64,000 nucleotides of DNA, taken from assembly GCA_963678275.1 (NCBI GenBank), contig OY782765.1, positions 4,278,001-4,342,000 of the forward strand. The letters are read 5' to 3'. Below, one piece after another: positions 27,551 through 36,688 of the stretch. The notes under the pieces were generated by a model. The model had not been told where the DNA came from and did no database searches. It saw only the letters and a list, made by a program, of their open reading frames with translations. This DNA is from G963677445 sp963678275. GTDB taxonomy: Bacteria; Bacteroidota; Ignavibacteria; Ignavibacteriales; Melioribacteraceae. The first letter of the stretch is position 1; each line of letters opens with the position of its first letter. The position numbers were made by a program, and so were the translations under genes.

Positions 27551-28351
27551 ATGCAGGCAGAATTCAGAAAAATCAACTCATTAAATGATATTCCATCCCT
27601 GAGAAGGGAATACCTTTCGAGACTTTCGGAGCCCCAGGAGCTGTATCTTGAGTTGCAGGTAAAAAAATCTGATTGTTATCTTATCTCCTCCACTATATCG
27701 ACAATAGGTTACGCGGCTGTTTTAGATGGCGAAATAATAACTGAGTTTTTTGTGACTCCGCTGTTCCAATCTGTCAGGGAGAAAGTATTTAAGTCGCTGG
27801 TGGATAATTTCGGGATCAGGAAAGTATGGTGTAAAACATTTGATCCAGATCTGCTTAGCTGCAGCGCGCAGTACGCCCGCGCGATTGAACCTCTCGGGTT
27901 TTTATTCAGGGAATATAACAAAAGGAAACTTGAGACAAATCTTCCCGTTTTCAGAATAATAAAAGCTGAAGAATATCATGAAGAGAGCATATTCAGGATG
28001 AATGAGGAGGTTTTCGAGGAGCGGGTGGAAATAATGGAAGATATAAAAAATGGAAATATTTTTCTCTTTATGCTGGAAAGAGAAATAATCGGATTCGCGG
28101 TCTATCACAGAACCATAACCGGGAATGATGATTTTGATATTGGGATACTGGTGGCAAAAAAATACAGAAGGAAAGGATTCGGCGCGTTCATTGCCCGGTA
28201 TGTCGCGGATTACTGCGTTCAGAAAGGGTGGCGGCCTGTCTGCGGTTGTGCCTATAAAAATGAAGCCTCCCGAAGAACCCTTGAAAAAGCGGGATTTGGA
28301 ACAAGGCATATGCTTCTTGAATTTACAGTTAAAAGTGGAAAAGAAAAATGA
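27551..28351 (+). CDS. GNAT-family N-acetyltransferase
   Basis: 266 residues. The C-terminal half carries the GNAT acetyl-CoA site: DIGILVAKKYRRKGFGAFIARYVADYC (motif A with RxxGxG/A) followed by CGCAYKNEASRRTLEKAGF. The N-terminal half (1-135) is a second, divergent alpha/beta unit resembling the degenerate half of two-domain GNATs. The stop overlaps the next ATG (ATGA), so it is the first gene of a three-gene coupled operon with an SMP-30 lactonase and an SGNH hydrolase. The acceptor substrate is unknown. Confidence 0.85.
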   Translation: MQAEFRKINSLNDIPSLRREYLSRLSEPQELYLELQVKKSDCYLISSTISTIGYAAVLDGEIITEFFVTPLFQSVREKVFKSLVDNFGIRKVWCKTFDPDLLSCSAQYARAIEPLGFLFREYNKRKLETNLPVFRIIKAEEYHEESIFRMNEEVFEERVEIMEDIKNGNIFLFMLEREIIGFAVYHRTITGNDDFDIGILVAKKYRRKGFGAFIARYVADYCVQKGWRPVCGCAYKNEASRRTLEKAGFGTRHMLLEFTVKSGKEK

Positions 28352-29259
28352 AAAATTACCCCGTGATTTTAGTCCTTTTAGTTATAATTCTTTCAGCCTG
28401 CGGCAACCCGGCGCCTGAATTCGGGCAATGGAATAAAGCTGCCGATAACCTGGCTTTTCCGGAAGGGCCTGCCTGGCATGATAACGGAATCCTGTATTAT
28501 TCAAACTGTCACGGCGGATGGATAGGTTATATAAAAGGCGCAGCGGCCGATACATTTCTTGTCGCCGACAGCGTTTCGTTTATCCGGACAAACGGAATGA
28601 CAGTGGGGAAAGATGGAAATATTTACACCTGTGAATATGGAATAGGAAAAATTATTAAGATTACCCCGGAAGGAAAAATTTCCGACCTGGTTACAGAATA
28701 TGAAGGCGAATCATTTAATCGTCCCAATGATCTTGCTTTTGATAAAAATGGGAATCTATGGTTTACCGATCCGAAAGGATATGGTGAAGATGTTTATGAT
28801 GGCAGGGTTTTCTGTTACGACTTTAGCGCCGGCAGGGCAGTTCTGGCAGCCGACAGCCTTTCATTCCCCAACGGTATAGCCTTTTCCCCCGATGACGGCG
28901 ACCTTTTCGTTTGTGAATCGGGAAGAGCGAGGATATTGAGATTTGAAGTTTCCCCCGGTGGAAAACTTTCGCAGAAAACTGAATTTATCAAACTGCCCGG
29001 CGGAGATCCGGATGGAATCGCTTTCGACATATTCGGCAATCTTTACGCGGCTCATTATGGCGGTAAAACAATTTATGTTATCTCTCCTTTTGGTGAAATT
29101 CTGCGAAAGGTGGAAACTCCCGGAAAAAACCCGAGCAATCTGGAATTCGCGGGAGAAGATCTGAAAACACTTTATATAACTGAGGATGAAACCAACTCGG
29201 TATATTTTACCGATGTTACTATTCCGGGAGTTAAATTATTCGGCGGACCGGCCAATTGA
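28348..29259 (+). CDS. SMP-30/gluconolactonase-like lipoprotein
   Basis: 303 residues with lipobox IILSAC (Cys18). The six-bladed propeller of the SMP-30/LRE family is seen from FPEGPAWHDNGILYYSNCHG (metal-binding Glu), NRPNDLAFDKNGNLWFTDP, FPNGIAFSPDDGDLFVCESG and DPDGIAFDIFGNLYAAHYGG. These supply the usual Glu, Asn and Asp metal ligands. Family members hydrolyse sugar lactones or related esters. The lipid anchor points to the periplasm or surface. It is coupled to genes on both sides by 4-base overlaps. Confidence 0.88.
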   Translation: MKNYPVILVLLVIILSACGNPAPEFGQWNKAADNLAFPEGPAWHDNGILYYSNCHGGWIGYIKGAAADTFLVADSVSFIRTNGMTVGKDGNIYTCEYGIGKIIKITPEGKISDLVTEYEGESFNRPNDLAFDKNGNLWFTDPKGYGEDVYDGRVFCYDFSAGRAVLAADSLSFPNGIAFSPDDGDLFVCESGRARILRFEVSPGGKLSQKTEFIKLPGGDPDGIAFDIFGNLYAAHYGGKTIYVISPFGEILRKVETPGKNPSNLEFAGEDLKTLYITEDETNSVYFTDVTIPGVKLFGGPAN

Positions 29260-30407
29260 GAAAGGTTTCAAAAATTACCGCGGTCACAATGATTTTAGCG
29301 GCCGCGGTGCTTATTTTTCTTTTCACTTTTTTTTCATTTCACAGAACTCCTCTTCCTATAGATTTTATTGTCATTTCCCTGCCGGTTATATTTTTTTTAT
29401 TATCGGCCTTTTATCTTTTCAGAAAAGCAGAGGAGGGACTTAAGAACATATTGCTGCTTTATTCCACCCTACTGGCGGTAATTTTTATGCTGGAATTTGT
29501 ACTCTCCTTCTTCAGGGAATCAGCGCTAGAGGCCGAAAAACCTGTATGGATACCTTATGAATATGAAATGAAAAGTTATCTTGTTGATAAAACGCATATA
29601 AAAAGGGCGAAAGAAAATAAATATCTTTTTAATGATATAAACCATGAAGAAAACAAACCGGATTCCTCTCTTTTCCGGATTGCTGTTCTGGGCGATTCAT
29701 TTATATGGGGCAGCGGTGTTGAAGATTCCGTAAGATGGCCCGCCCGGCTGGAAAAGAAATTGAGTAGGTATAAAAAAACTGAAATATTATACTGGGGAAA
29801 ACCAGGCTGGTCTACAAAAGATCAGTTCCGGTTTCTTAAAGAGGAGGGAACTAAATACCAGTTTGATCTTATGCTGATAACTTTTGTTATAAATGATCCT
29901 CACATGCGGGGAGAATTGCCTGTTCAAATAATTGATAGCAGATCAATTTACGGAAAATACTGGTACCATTACTCCGCCGCCGTTGTCCCGAATCTTGCCA
30001 GTCTTTTTAAGTGTTATATAAACAGACTTTACGCGGTATCAACAGGCTCCGCTTATCAGACATGGCTTGAAGATGTCTGGTCTGGTAAGAATATAACAGA
30101 ATATCGGAATCTCCTGCGTGAAATAAAAAAATTCATTGAGGCCCGTAACCTTAATTACCTGGTAATTTTTACCCCTTCAAATCATGATGAACTTATCGGA
30201 CAATATATGGAAAAAGGGGAAATTCTTTTCAGGGACGCAGGACTGAATTATATCAATTTGTATCCTCCCCTGAAAGAAAAATTTGATGGTTTTTCAACAA
30301 GAAAACTCTGGGGCAATCCAGCCGATCCCCATCCGGGCCTTCCGGTTACGGAGTTTATTGCTGATTCCGCGGCAAGTTTCATTTTTAATATGTTTCCGTA
30401 TTTCTAA
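29256..30407 (+). CDS. Membrane-anchored SGNH/GDSL-type hydrolase
   Basis: 383 residues with a TTG start overlapping the SMP-30 stop. Three hydrophobic segments occupy roughly residues 7-90. The soluble part is an SGNH hydrolase: block I FRIAVLGDSFIWGSGV (nucleophile Ser), a GxxGW-like WGKPGWSTKDQF, VINDP, and the catalytic Asp/His in NPADPHPGLPV. Such enzymes act as esterases or carbohydrate acetylesterases/transferases. The GNAT-lactonase-esterase operon suggests acyl or lactone chemistry on a surface sugar or metabolite, which is inference. Confidence 0.82.
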   Translation: MRKVSKITAVTMILAAAVLIFLFTFFSFHRTPLPIDFIVISLPVIFFLLSAFYLFRKAEEGLKNILLLYSTLLAVIFMLEFVLSFFRESALEAEKPVWIPYEYEMKSYLVDKTHIKRAKENKYLFNDINHEENKPDSSLFRIAVLGDSFIWGSGVEDSVRWPARLEKKLSRYKKTEILYWGKPGWSTKDQFRFLKEEGTKYQFDLMLITFVINDPHMRGELPVQIIDSRSIYGKYWYHYSAAVVPNLASLFKCYINRLYAVSTGSAYQTWLEDVWSGKNITEYRNLLREIKKFIEARNLNYLVIFTPSNHDELIGQYMEKGEILFRDAGLNYINLYPPLKEKFDGFSTRKLWGNPADPHPGLPVTEFIADSAASFIFNMFPYF

Positions 30408-31165
30408 AATGGCAAAGTCGGAAGTGAAAAGTGGTTTAATTGATAATTAAAAGATGACGAGATATCACCTTATCCTGTAAATCCTTTTGCTCCACTTGAT
30501 CCATTAATTCCTTTTTTTCGATATCCATCAACAGATTCTGCTGAATATATCCTCTGGTAGAATAAGGTTTAATTTTTTCGGGTGGTTATATCAGCTGCAA
30601 AGGAGCCCTAATTTGGAAAACCGACAAATTGCAAGTTTTACAGAAACAATTAGAGAACTTGCTGCCTATAGAAATCTCTTTAAAAATGAGTGACAGGAAT
30701 CCCCTCTCCTTAAGATTATAAGGGGAGGATGGGAGTACTGCTGTCAACTTTAGCGGAAAATCTTTTTTACGTTCCTGAAGAAACCAACAGAACCATGATA
30801 TAATGGATAAATTTCAAGGAGATGACACAAATTTAAACCTCCTGGTTCACTTCTCCATTGATATTGTGCGCTTTTTATCTCCGCCCCCACGGGGAATTCC
30901 CTGTGGGAACACCCCGTGGCTATTCGGCTTCGACCCCTTCGGGGCCGGCAAAAAAATTGAAATCCTTAAGTTGACAGTATTGGGATGGGAGGGGTTTGAT
31001 CTGCCTTGAGATGAAACTAATCCGGAAAAAATCGATAAATTTAAAAAATGAGAGGTCTTTTCTTCTAAAAATTGGGTTCTATATAAAATCCAGTAGGTAA
31101 TGAAAGGACAGCCGTTTATTGAATGGACATAAATATAAACTCATAAACAGTAACACACCTTTTGT

Positions 31166-31339
31166 AATATGGTGTACCTGACGGCACACATGGTTTCTAT
31201 CTTCCATTTTTCTACCAATATTTTGCCCCTGACGGGGCAATCTAATCAGATGGTTAAGATAATTTGTCCCGTTAGGGACAGCATATTGGTAAAAAAGAAA
31301 CAAGCAAAATACTCGGTGTGCCGTAGGTACACCATATTT
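31166..31339. repeat. Cruciform-like nested palindrome, inverted copy 4
   Basis: The outer arms match the copies at 26.2-27.3 kb, but the two side hairpins come in the opposite order (gcccctgacggggc first, then gtcccgttagggac). The whole element is therefore inverted. It lacks the tandem context and has no 28-bp palindrome beside it. Confidence 0.85.
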
Positions 31340-31830
31340 ATCCGCGGATGTAAAATTATAATTACAGACACTGAACTCCTTACCTTTCGCAAATTGAAAC
31401 CGCACTAAGTGATATATTGCAAAAATCAGAACTCCTGATCCCAATAATAAAAAACAATAACTTACATGGATGCATTCGCAAAATAAAATCGCGGGATAAT
31501 TAGATAAGGAAACAACTTAAGCAGGTCTTTCTTTATCTTATCGAATAGTGTTCTGAACCAATACATTGACGTTGTTTTATTTTCAAAAATGATTTAATTT
31601 GAACGCCATTTTATGCATCTCCCACAGAGATGTTTTCCAAGTTGTCTATCATTTTCTACAATAATAGGCTCTTATCACCACACTAACGCCAACATGTTGA
31701 GGATAATCTAAGGAACAAAATTTGTCAAAAAAGCCTGCTAACAACATGTTGCCGATAGTCAGGCCGCGATTCCAAATCCATAAGCTGATGGAGTCAGAAA
31801 AAGAAAAGTTATCGATTAGCTCAAGGATAG

Positions 31831-31970
31831 TCCTCCCCCGTCTTCAAAGAAAAACACTTTGAATCCACCCCCTCCAAAGGGGGATATTTATCGACAAATC
31901 CAAGTAATCAGAATGTCCCCCGCCGGAGGGGGTGGCAATGAAGCGTTCTTCTTCATTGACGGGGGAGGAC
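31831..31970. repeat. Dual-hairpin dispersed repeat, copy A3
   Basis: The left hairpin is ttcaaag/ctttgaa. The right hairpin (31937-31957) is aatgaag/cttcatt, completely different from the right hairpins of copies A1, A2 and A4 yet perfectly paired. Confidence 0.87.
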
Positions 31971-32335
31971 ACACCTCGAGTAACTACGAAACTTGTACCT
32001 GGCAATAAAACTTTCTACTTGTTGATAAATCTCTTACCAATTTGCGTATAATTTAACTTCTTATTGAATAAATTGCCTCCCGTTTTGCCAGGGAACTTTT
32101 CCCCATAAGGGCGTTTTCCTCAAGCTCTGCCTGGGGAAAATTTAGGCTCTTATCACCACATTAACGCCAACATGTTGAGGATAATCTAAGGAGCAAAATT
32201 TGTCAAAAAGCCCGCTAATAACATGTTGCCGATAGTCAGGCCGCTATTTTTAATCCATAAAATCGCCGAGCAAGAATAAAACTATTTAAATATCCCAGGT
32301 TGGAAAAACAACTCACCCCCCGGCCCCCTCTACGC

Positions 32336-33979
32336 CACGCAGGCTGTTGCAGATTATCGGGAACAAAAGTGTATGTTTAGTGATATAATAGGTAGTAAAT
32401 AATAAACATGGAAATAGGAATAATGGGGTTTATTGAAGGAAATCGAGATCAACTGGGATTCATTGCTTATAGCCTGGATGATTTTGTAGAAGAAGATTCA
32501 AAAGCAAGATTTATCGTAAGAATAGTAGAAGAATTAGATTTAAGTTTACTCTACGAGCAATACAGTCCACAGGGTGGAGAAGCTTTTTGTCCAAAGGCAA
32601 TGTTAGCCACACTGTTTTTCGGATATTCCCAAGGTATATCAGTTACCCGTGATCTTGAATACAATTGCAAAAAGAACATGGATTTTATATATGTATCAGC
32701 AAACCTTCGACCGGATCACACTTCATTGAGCAGATTCAGAAAGCGTCATCTGGCCCATATTCCAGGGCTTTTTATACAGATAGTACGGAAAGCAATAGAG
32801 ATGGGAATAAGTGAGTTCATGGAAATCGCGATGGATGGATCAAAGATGGCCGCGGCAAGCAGTAAGAAAAAAAGTATGCGCTCCAACAAAATAGAAGAAA
32901 AACTGAAAGCAATAAAAGAAGATATCACCGAATACCTGAATCAAAGCGAAATAGAAGAAAAGAAGCTTGCCGAATTGGAAAAGAAAAAGGCTAAGCTGGA
33001 AGAAGCCCAAAGAATACTGGAAGAGCGAAAAGAGACAATAAAAGAAAACTGCAGGGATAATCATCAGGTAAATATAGAAGAACCGGAAGCTCCAATGCAA
33101 AAACCGGGAGGGGGGAAAAGCGCATTTCCGGGCTATAATCCACAAATATGCACCGATACGAAAACCCAATTCATAGCAAACGCCCAGCTGACGCCAGACA
33201 GGAACGACGAAAAACAATTTATGCTTCAATATAATAATACGGAAAGAATTTTGGGCCCGAACAAAAAGAGGAGATATCTATCTGACGGAGGGTTTAACAC
33301 CAATGACACAATATTTGAAATCTATTACAACCAGATCGACGCTTATGTAGGCAACAGACGTAATGGAAAAGAGACAAGTGAAAAGATTAAAAAGGGTTTA
33401 AAATTCGACAAAAGTGATTTTACATATGATAAAGAAAAAGACATCTATATATGTCCGTCAGATAAAAAGTTAGAGTTCAAAAAAACAGAAAAGAATAAAT
33501 CTTTCAAGGGAAGAAAATATGTTTGCAATGATTGTGGGAATTGCGAATTCAGGTCTCAATGTTTATCGAAGAACAATAAAAGTGGGAAAAGAGAAATTCG
33601 ACGAGATGATCGGGAAATCTATGTAGAAATGATGAGGGAAAAGGTGGAAACAGAAGAGGGAAAGGAAAAATTACTAATTCGTTCAACAACAGTCGAACCG
33701 GTCTTTGGTAATATCAAATGGAACCTGGGATATACCCGGTTTAGACTAAAAGGGTTGTTTGCGGCAAATGCTGAATTTTTGCTTATGTGTATTGGCCATA
33801 ATCTCAATAAACTCTTCAAGCTGTTTGGAAAGGTTGATAATAGTCCGGATAGCATGGAAGTAGCATCATGCTTCCCTAATATTTTCAATTATAAGAATAT
33901 TTTGCCAAATAAATTACAAGTTTTATTTACATAAAAATATTTTCCATGTTTTTTTTGCCTCCCTGCAACAGCCTGCACG
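32336..33979 (+). mobile_element. Complete IS1182-family-like insertion sequence
   Basis: The ends at 32340-32352 and 33963-33975 are perfect 13-bp inverted repeats (caggctgttgcag). They are flanked by a 4-bp direct duplication, cacg, at 32336-32339 and 33976-33979. The uninterrupted target is preserved at 9370-9390 (tctacgccacggcgcac), which confirms the boundaries. The target is a small hairpin (cgcc-ac-ggcg), so the element entered at its tip. The single intact transposase suggests a recent and possibly still active insertion. Confidence 0.93.
32408..33934 (+). CDS. DDE transposase, IS1182-like
   Basis: 508 residues, full length for the IS1182 group. An N-terminal helix-turn-helix-like domain (SPQGGEAFCPKAMLATLFFG, RFRKRH) precedes the catalytic core. 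Candidate acidic triad: Asp in AMDGSKM (about 139), Asp in YLSDGGFNTND (about 297) and Glu in TTVEPVFGNIKWNLGY (about 427). A long coiled coil (about 155-215, rich in K and E) lies between. A four-Cys zinc-like cluster (CNDCGNCEFRSQC) precedes the last acidic residue. No frameshift is seen. The gene fills the element between its inverted repeats. Confidence 0.92.
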   Translation: MEIGIMGFIEGNRDQLGFIAYSLDDFVEEDSKARFIVRIVEELDLSLLYEQYSPQGGEAFCPKAMLATLFFGYSQGISVTRDLEYNCKKNMDFIYVSANLRPDHTSLSRFRKRHLAHIPGLFIQIVRKAIEMGISEFMEIAMDGSKMAAASSKKKSMRSNKIEEKLKAIKEDITEYLNQSEIEEKKLAELEKKKAKLEEAQRILEERKETIKENCRDNHQVNIEEPEAPMQKPGGGKSAFPGYNPQICTDTKTQFIANAQLTPDRNDEKQFMLQYNNTERILGPNKKRRYLSDGGFNTNDTIFEIYYNQIDAYVGNRRNGKETSEKIKKGLKFDKSDFTYDKEKDIYICPSDKKLEFKKTEKNKSFKGRKYVCNDCGNCEFRSQCLSKNNKSGKREIRRDDREIYVEMMREKVETEEGKEKLLIRSTTVEPVFGNIKWNLGYTRFRLKGLFAANAEFLLMCIGHNLNKLFKLFGKVDNSPDSMEVASCFPNIFNYKNILPNKLQVLFT

Positions 33980-34594
33980 GCGCACAGAGTCTTGAAAAAA
34001 GAGGGGGTGTCTTAAAGTCCCTCTCTTCCCAAGAGAGGGATTTAGGGTGAGTTTGTTACATGTCTCGAAATATTTTAAAAATTTAACTATTTTTTGCAGA
34101 ATTTGATTACTTACGAAATAAATCTCTTCCCCTTTTGGGCGTTTTCCTCAAGCTCTGCCTGGGGAAAATTTAGGAACCTATACAAGGTTCTTTTTATTTC
34201 ATTTGCCTTGTAGAGACAACAATTATTGTAGAAAATTGTAAATACCAGGAGACAAAATCCTTGTAGAGGATTCACAAACCACTCCGGATAATCAAACACC
34301 TTAAGACATCCCCGATAAACCCAGATCGATAGAATCCCAATTTTCTAATACATCATATATGGCTAAGAAAAGACTTTGTCAAGTAATAAATGGATAACAA
34401 TTTCATATGATATTTTCCAGAAATTTCCGCGATTTCATTTTGCGAGGAGTAAGGAGTTCTGAAATTAGAATTCTATCGATTTTGTTTACCAGGGAGGTCT
34501 GAGTTTAAATCCTGACCAAAAGGAACACCGGGAAGGCATGAGGAAAAATTAACCGGCAGCGACAATTATTGACCAAAACGCTGCCGGGTTAAAA
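33980..34594. repeat. Repeat tail and spacer after the insertion sequence
   Basis: Right half of the interrupted composite repeat (to about 34172), then ctataca/aaggttc and ttgtagaggatt phrases similar to those at 40140-40220, a diverged aggagttctgaa family member at 34425-34470, and a terminator at 34543-34590. No gene is seen. Confidence 0.6.
34543..34590 (-). terminator. Terminator after NmrA-like gene
   Basis: On the minus strand, aacccggcagcg pairs with cgctgccggtt across a 17-base loop and is followed by aattttt. It starts five bases past the stop codon of the gene at 34595-35446. Confidence 0.8.
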
Positions 34595-35446
34595 TTACAA
34601 TTTATCCGCGACTTTTTCAGCATATTCAGTTAACGATTCAGGTTTCCTGCCTGTAAGAGTTTCAACGCCATCTGTCAGTCTGTCGGCATATCCCGCTCTT
34701 ACAGATGCAAAAAGTCCGGCCAGGTATTCCACCACAGATTCCGGGGCTCCATTATCCAGCATTGCATTTTTCATATCATCTTCTGAAATAGGAACGTACT
34801 CTATCTGTTTACCGCTTTTATCTGATAATATTTTAGCTGCCTCTGAGTATGTCAGTGTTTCCGGTCCGGTCATATCATATTCACCGCCGAAAAATTTATC
34901 GGAAGTGATAACACTGAAGGCGGCGACGGCGATATCGTTTGATGAAATAAAAGCTGACTTTTTTTCATCCGCCGCCACAAATATTTTGCCCGCTCCTTTT
35001 ATGGTTTCCGAAAGAAAACCGGGATAAAAGTTTTCCATGAAAAAAGTCGGACGCAAAATTGTGTAGTTTAATCCGCTCGATTTAAGATGTTTTTCGATGA
35101 TGTTGAGGGGCGCTTCATCGGCGAGATTGGCTCCCATGGCGCTGAGAAATACTATATGTTTAACACCCGACTCTTTGGCGCGGTTTATTACCGGGTTGAG
35201 AAACTCAGGCGCGAATTTATCGAGGGGAGCCGAAGCGAGAAATATACGGTCAGTTCCTGTAAATAATTCTTCCGGAATTTCATCTTTATGATAGTCATAT
35301 TGAATATAGCTTATATTGCCTGAGCTTATAGCTTTTGATTTATCCCTTGTGATACCTGAAACGTTATAACCTGCCGCAGCGAGTTTTTGTGTTAACAATC
35401 CGCCGATATTTCCCGTTGAGCCGAATACCGCTATTTTTTCTGACAT
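34595..35446 (-). CDS. NmrA-like NAD(P)-dependent quinone oxidoreductase/azoreductase
   Basis: 283 residues of the atypical short-chain dehydrogenase type. The Rossmann motif GSTGNIGGLLTQKLAAAGYNV starts at residue 9. KHIVFLSAMGAN and the YTILRPTFFMENFYPGFL segment match the NmrA/YtfG (QOR2) subgroup, which reduces quinones with NADPH. It is transcribed divergently from an HxlR-type regulator with 127 bases between starts, the same pairing as qor2 and its redox-sensing HxlR repressor in other bacteria. It is a single gene with its own terminator. Confidence 0.87.
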   Translation of the reverse strand: MSEKIAVFGSTGNIGGLLTQKLAAAGYNVSGITRDKSKAISSGNISYIQYDYHKDEIPEELFTGTDRIFLASAPLDKFAPEFLNPVINRAKESGVKHIVFLSAMGANLADEAPLNIIEKHLKSSGLNYTILRPTFFMENFYPGFLSETIKGAGKIFVAADEKKSAFISSNDIAVAAFSVITSDKFFGGEYDMTGPETLTYSEAAKILSDKSGKQIEYVPISEDDMKNAMLDNGAPESVVEYLAGLFASVRAGYADRLTDGVETLTGRKPESLTEYAEKVADKL

Positions 35447-35573
35447 TTTATCTCTCCATTAGTTATATTTGTATTGTTATTGTCTTTATAATTACTACAT
35501 GCAATAAAAAAATAAACAGTGATATTGTCAAGTACGCACTATAATGTAATATACTATCAATAAGGAAACTAAT
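35447..35573. promoter_or_regulatory. Divergent promoter region, NmrA/HxlR pair
   Basis: This AT-rich 127-bp stretch must hold both promoters and any HxlR operator. A motif gtacgcactataatgtaata near 35533-35552 is a plausible operator, but it is not a clean palindrome and is only a guess. Confidence 0.45.
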
Positions 35574-35906
35574 GTGATTATGGCTGATATTAAAGGTTTT
35601 TGTCCTGTAACAACCGCGATGAAAGTTATCGGGGGAAAATGGAAACCAATTATTCTCTGGATTTTGCGGGAAAAAATTCTGCGATTTGGTGAAATAAGAA
35701 GATTTATTCCGGGCATAACACAAAAAATGCTTACCCAACAGTTAAGGGAACTTGAAGCGGCTGATATCATAAACCGGAAAGTTTATCCTGAAGTACCCCC
35801 GAGAGTGGAATACAAATTAACCGAATATGGAGCTACCCTTATCCCGGTTCTCGAATCACTGGCCGAATGGGGAAGCATTCACCGTGAAAAACTGGAGAAT
35901 CTATGA
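35574..35906 (+). CDS. HxlR-family transcriptional regulator
   Basis: 110 residues from a GTG at 35574 with aagga seven bases upstream; an ATG two codons later is possible. The winged-helix pattern CPVTTAMKVIGGKWKPIILW, FGEIRRFIPGITQKMLTQQL and the wing PPRVEYKLTEYG are diagnostic of HxlR. The N-terminal Cys (residue 10) matches the redox-sensing Cys of YodB/QorR-type members that respond to quinones or electrophiles. It probably represses the divergent oxidoreductase. The stop overlaps the ATG of the racemase gene, so the two are co-translated. Confidence 0.9.
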   Translation: MIMADIKGFCPVTTAMKVIGGKWKPIILWILREKILRFGEIRRFIPGITQKMLTQQLRELEAADIINRKVYPEVPPRVEYKLTEYGATLIPVLESLAEWGSIHREKLENL

Positions 35907-36601
35907 AAACAATAGGTATTGTCGGCGGCACAGGATGGGTTTCGAGCGCGGATTATTACAAAATTATTAATCTTGAGGTAAATAAACGGCTTGGCGGACT
36001 CAATTTCGCGAAACTGATTTTATACTCACTGAATTATGCCGAAATTGCCGAATTCAACAAAACAAAAAATTATGACGGCGTTTACGGACTTGTCAGAAAC
36101 GGGGCGCTCATTTTGGAAAAATCGGGAGCTGACTGCGTTTTGCTTGGCGCCAATACTCTCCATTATTTCGCCGAAAGGCTTCAGCCCGAATTAATAATTC
36201 CAATCATCCATATTGCCGATTCGGTCGGGAAAAAACTGAAGAAGGGGGGCATAAAAACAACCGCTTTACTTGGCACAAAACAGACCATGGAATCAGAGTT
36301 CTATAAAAATAAGCTGGAAGAATATGGCATTAAAACAATAATTCCGGAGGAAGATCAAAGAAATTTTATCAACTCAACAATAATGGATGAATTGCTGAAA
36401 AGCATTTTTACCGAAACCAGCCGGAAAAAATTTTCAAATATTATCGACTCGCTGAAAGAAAAAGGAAGCGAGGCGGTAATACTGGGCTGCACCGAAATTC
36501 CTTTGTTAATCAATCAAAATCATTCTTCTCTGCCTGTAATTAACTCCACAGAGGCTCACGCTGATGACGCAGTCAATTTTGCCCTGCAGCATGGGGAATA
36601 A
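35903..36601 (+). CDS. Aspartate/glutamate racemase-family protein
   Basis: 232 residues. The fold and the glycine-rich start IGIVGGTGWVSSADYYKIIN fit the PLP-independent amino-acid racemases. The second half has the catalytic Cys in AVILGCTEIPLLI. The first half-site reads CVLLGANTLHYF, with Ala where two-base racemases carry Cys. Variants lacking one Cys are known to racemise only one enantiomer or to have other roles, so activity needs testing. Overlap with the HxlR gene puts it under the same control. It may supply D-amino acids to the cell wall. Confidence 0.82.
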   Translation: MKTIGIVGGTGWVSSADYYKIINLEVNKRLGGLNFAKLILYSLNYAEIAEFNKTKNYDGVYGLVRNGALILEKSGADCVLLGANTLHYFAERLQPELIIPIIHIADSVGKKLKKGGIKTTALLGTKQTMESEFYKNKLEEYGIKTIIPEEDQRNFINSTIMDELLKSIFTETSRKKFSNIIDSLKEKGSEAVILGCTEIPLLINQNHSSLPVINSTEAHADDAVNFALQHGE

Positions 36602-36688
36602 AGTTGGTTTTAATCAAATCGGAAATATTTATTATATTAGTATTAATGCAAAAATGCTCGTTACTCTATTGAACAACATGAGGAATTA

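Larger units (their letters stand above)
30408..32339. repeat. Repeat-rich intergenic region before the insertion sequence
   Basis: No gene is seen. Contents in order: a short hairpin phrase near 30410, a G/C-rich tract near 30885-30960, an inverted cruciform-like element (31166-31339), a cagaactcctgatccc family member (31425-31500), a gagatgcataaaatggcg hairpin repeat near 31605-31640, then the second composite repeat from 31665. Confidence 0.65.
31665..34172. repeat. Composite modular repeat, copy 2 (interrupted by IS)
   Basis: Same two-unit order as 8704-9620: taggctcttatc head, dual-hairpin module, ttttcctcaagc...ggggaaaattta tail, second head at about 32143, ccccctctacgccac module, second tail ending near 34172. 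A 1636-bp insertion sequence splits the second unit's module at 32340-33975. Confidence 0.8.

Noticed and set aside
30803..31009. 68-codon plus-strand frame
   Set aside because: It runs through a G/C-rich hairpin tract (ccccacggggaattccctg); there is no ribosome site or recognisable family.
32840..33229. 129-codon minus-strand frame inside the insertion sequence
   Set aside because: It is antisense to the transposase coiled coil; its aromatic-rich peptide is the expected complement of lysine/glutamate codons.
34111..34299. Short minus-strand frame with peptide LNFPQAELEENAQKGK
   Set aside because: The same peptide appears at the end of the PIN remnant because both read the tail of the composite repeat; it is repeat-encoded, not a gene.
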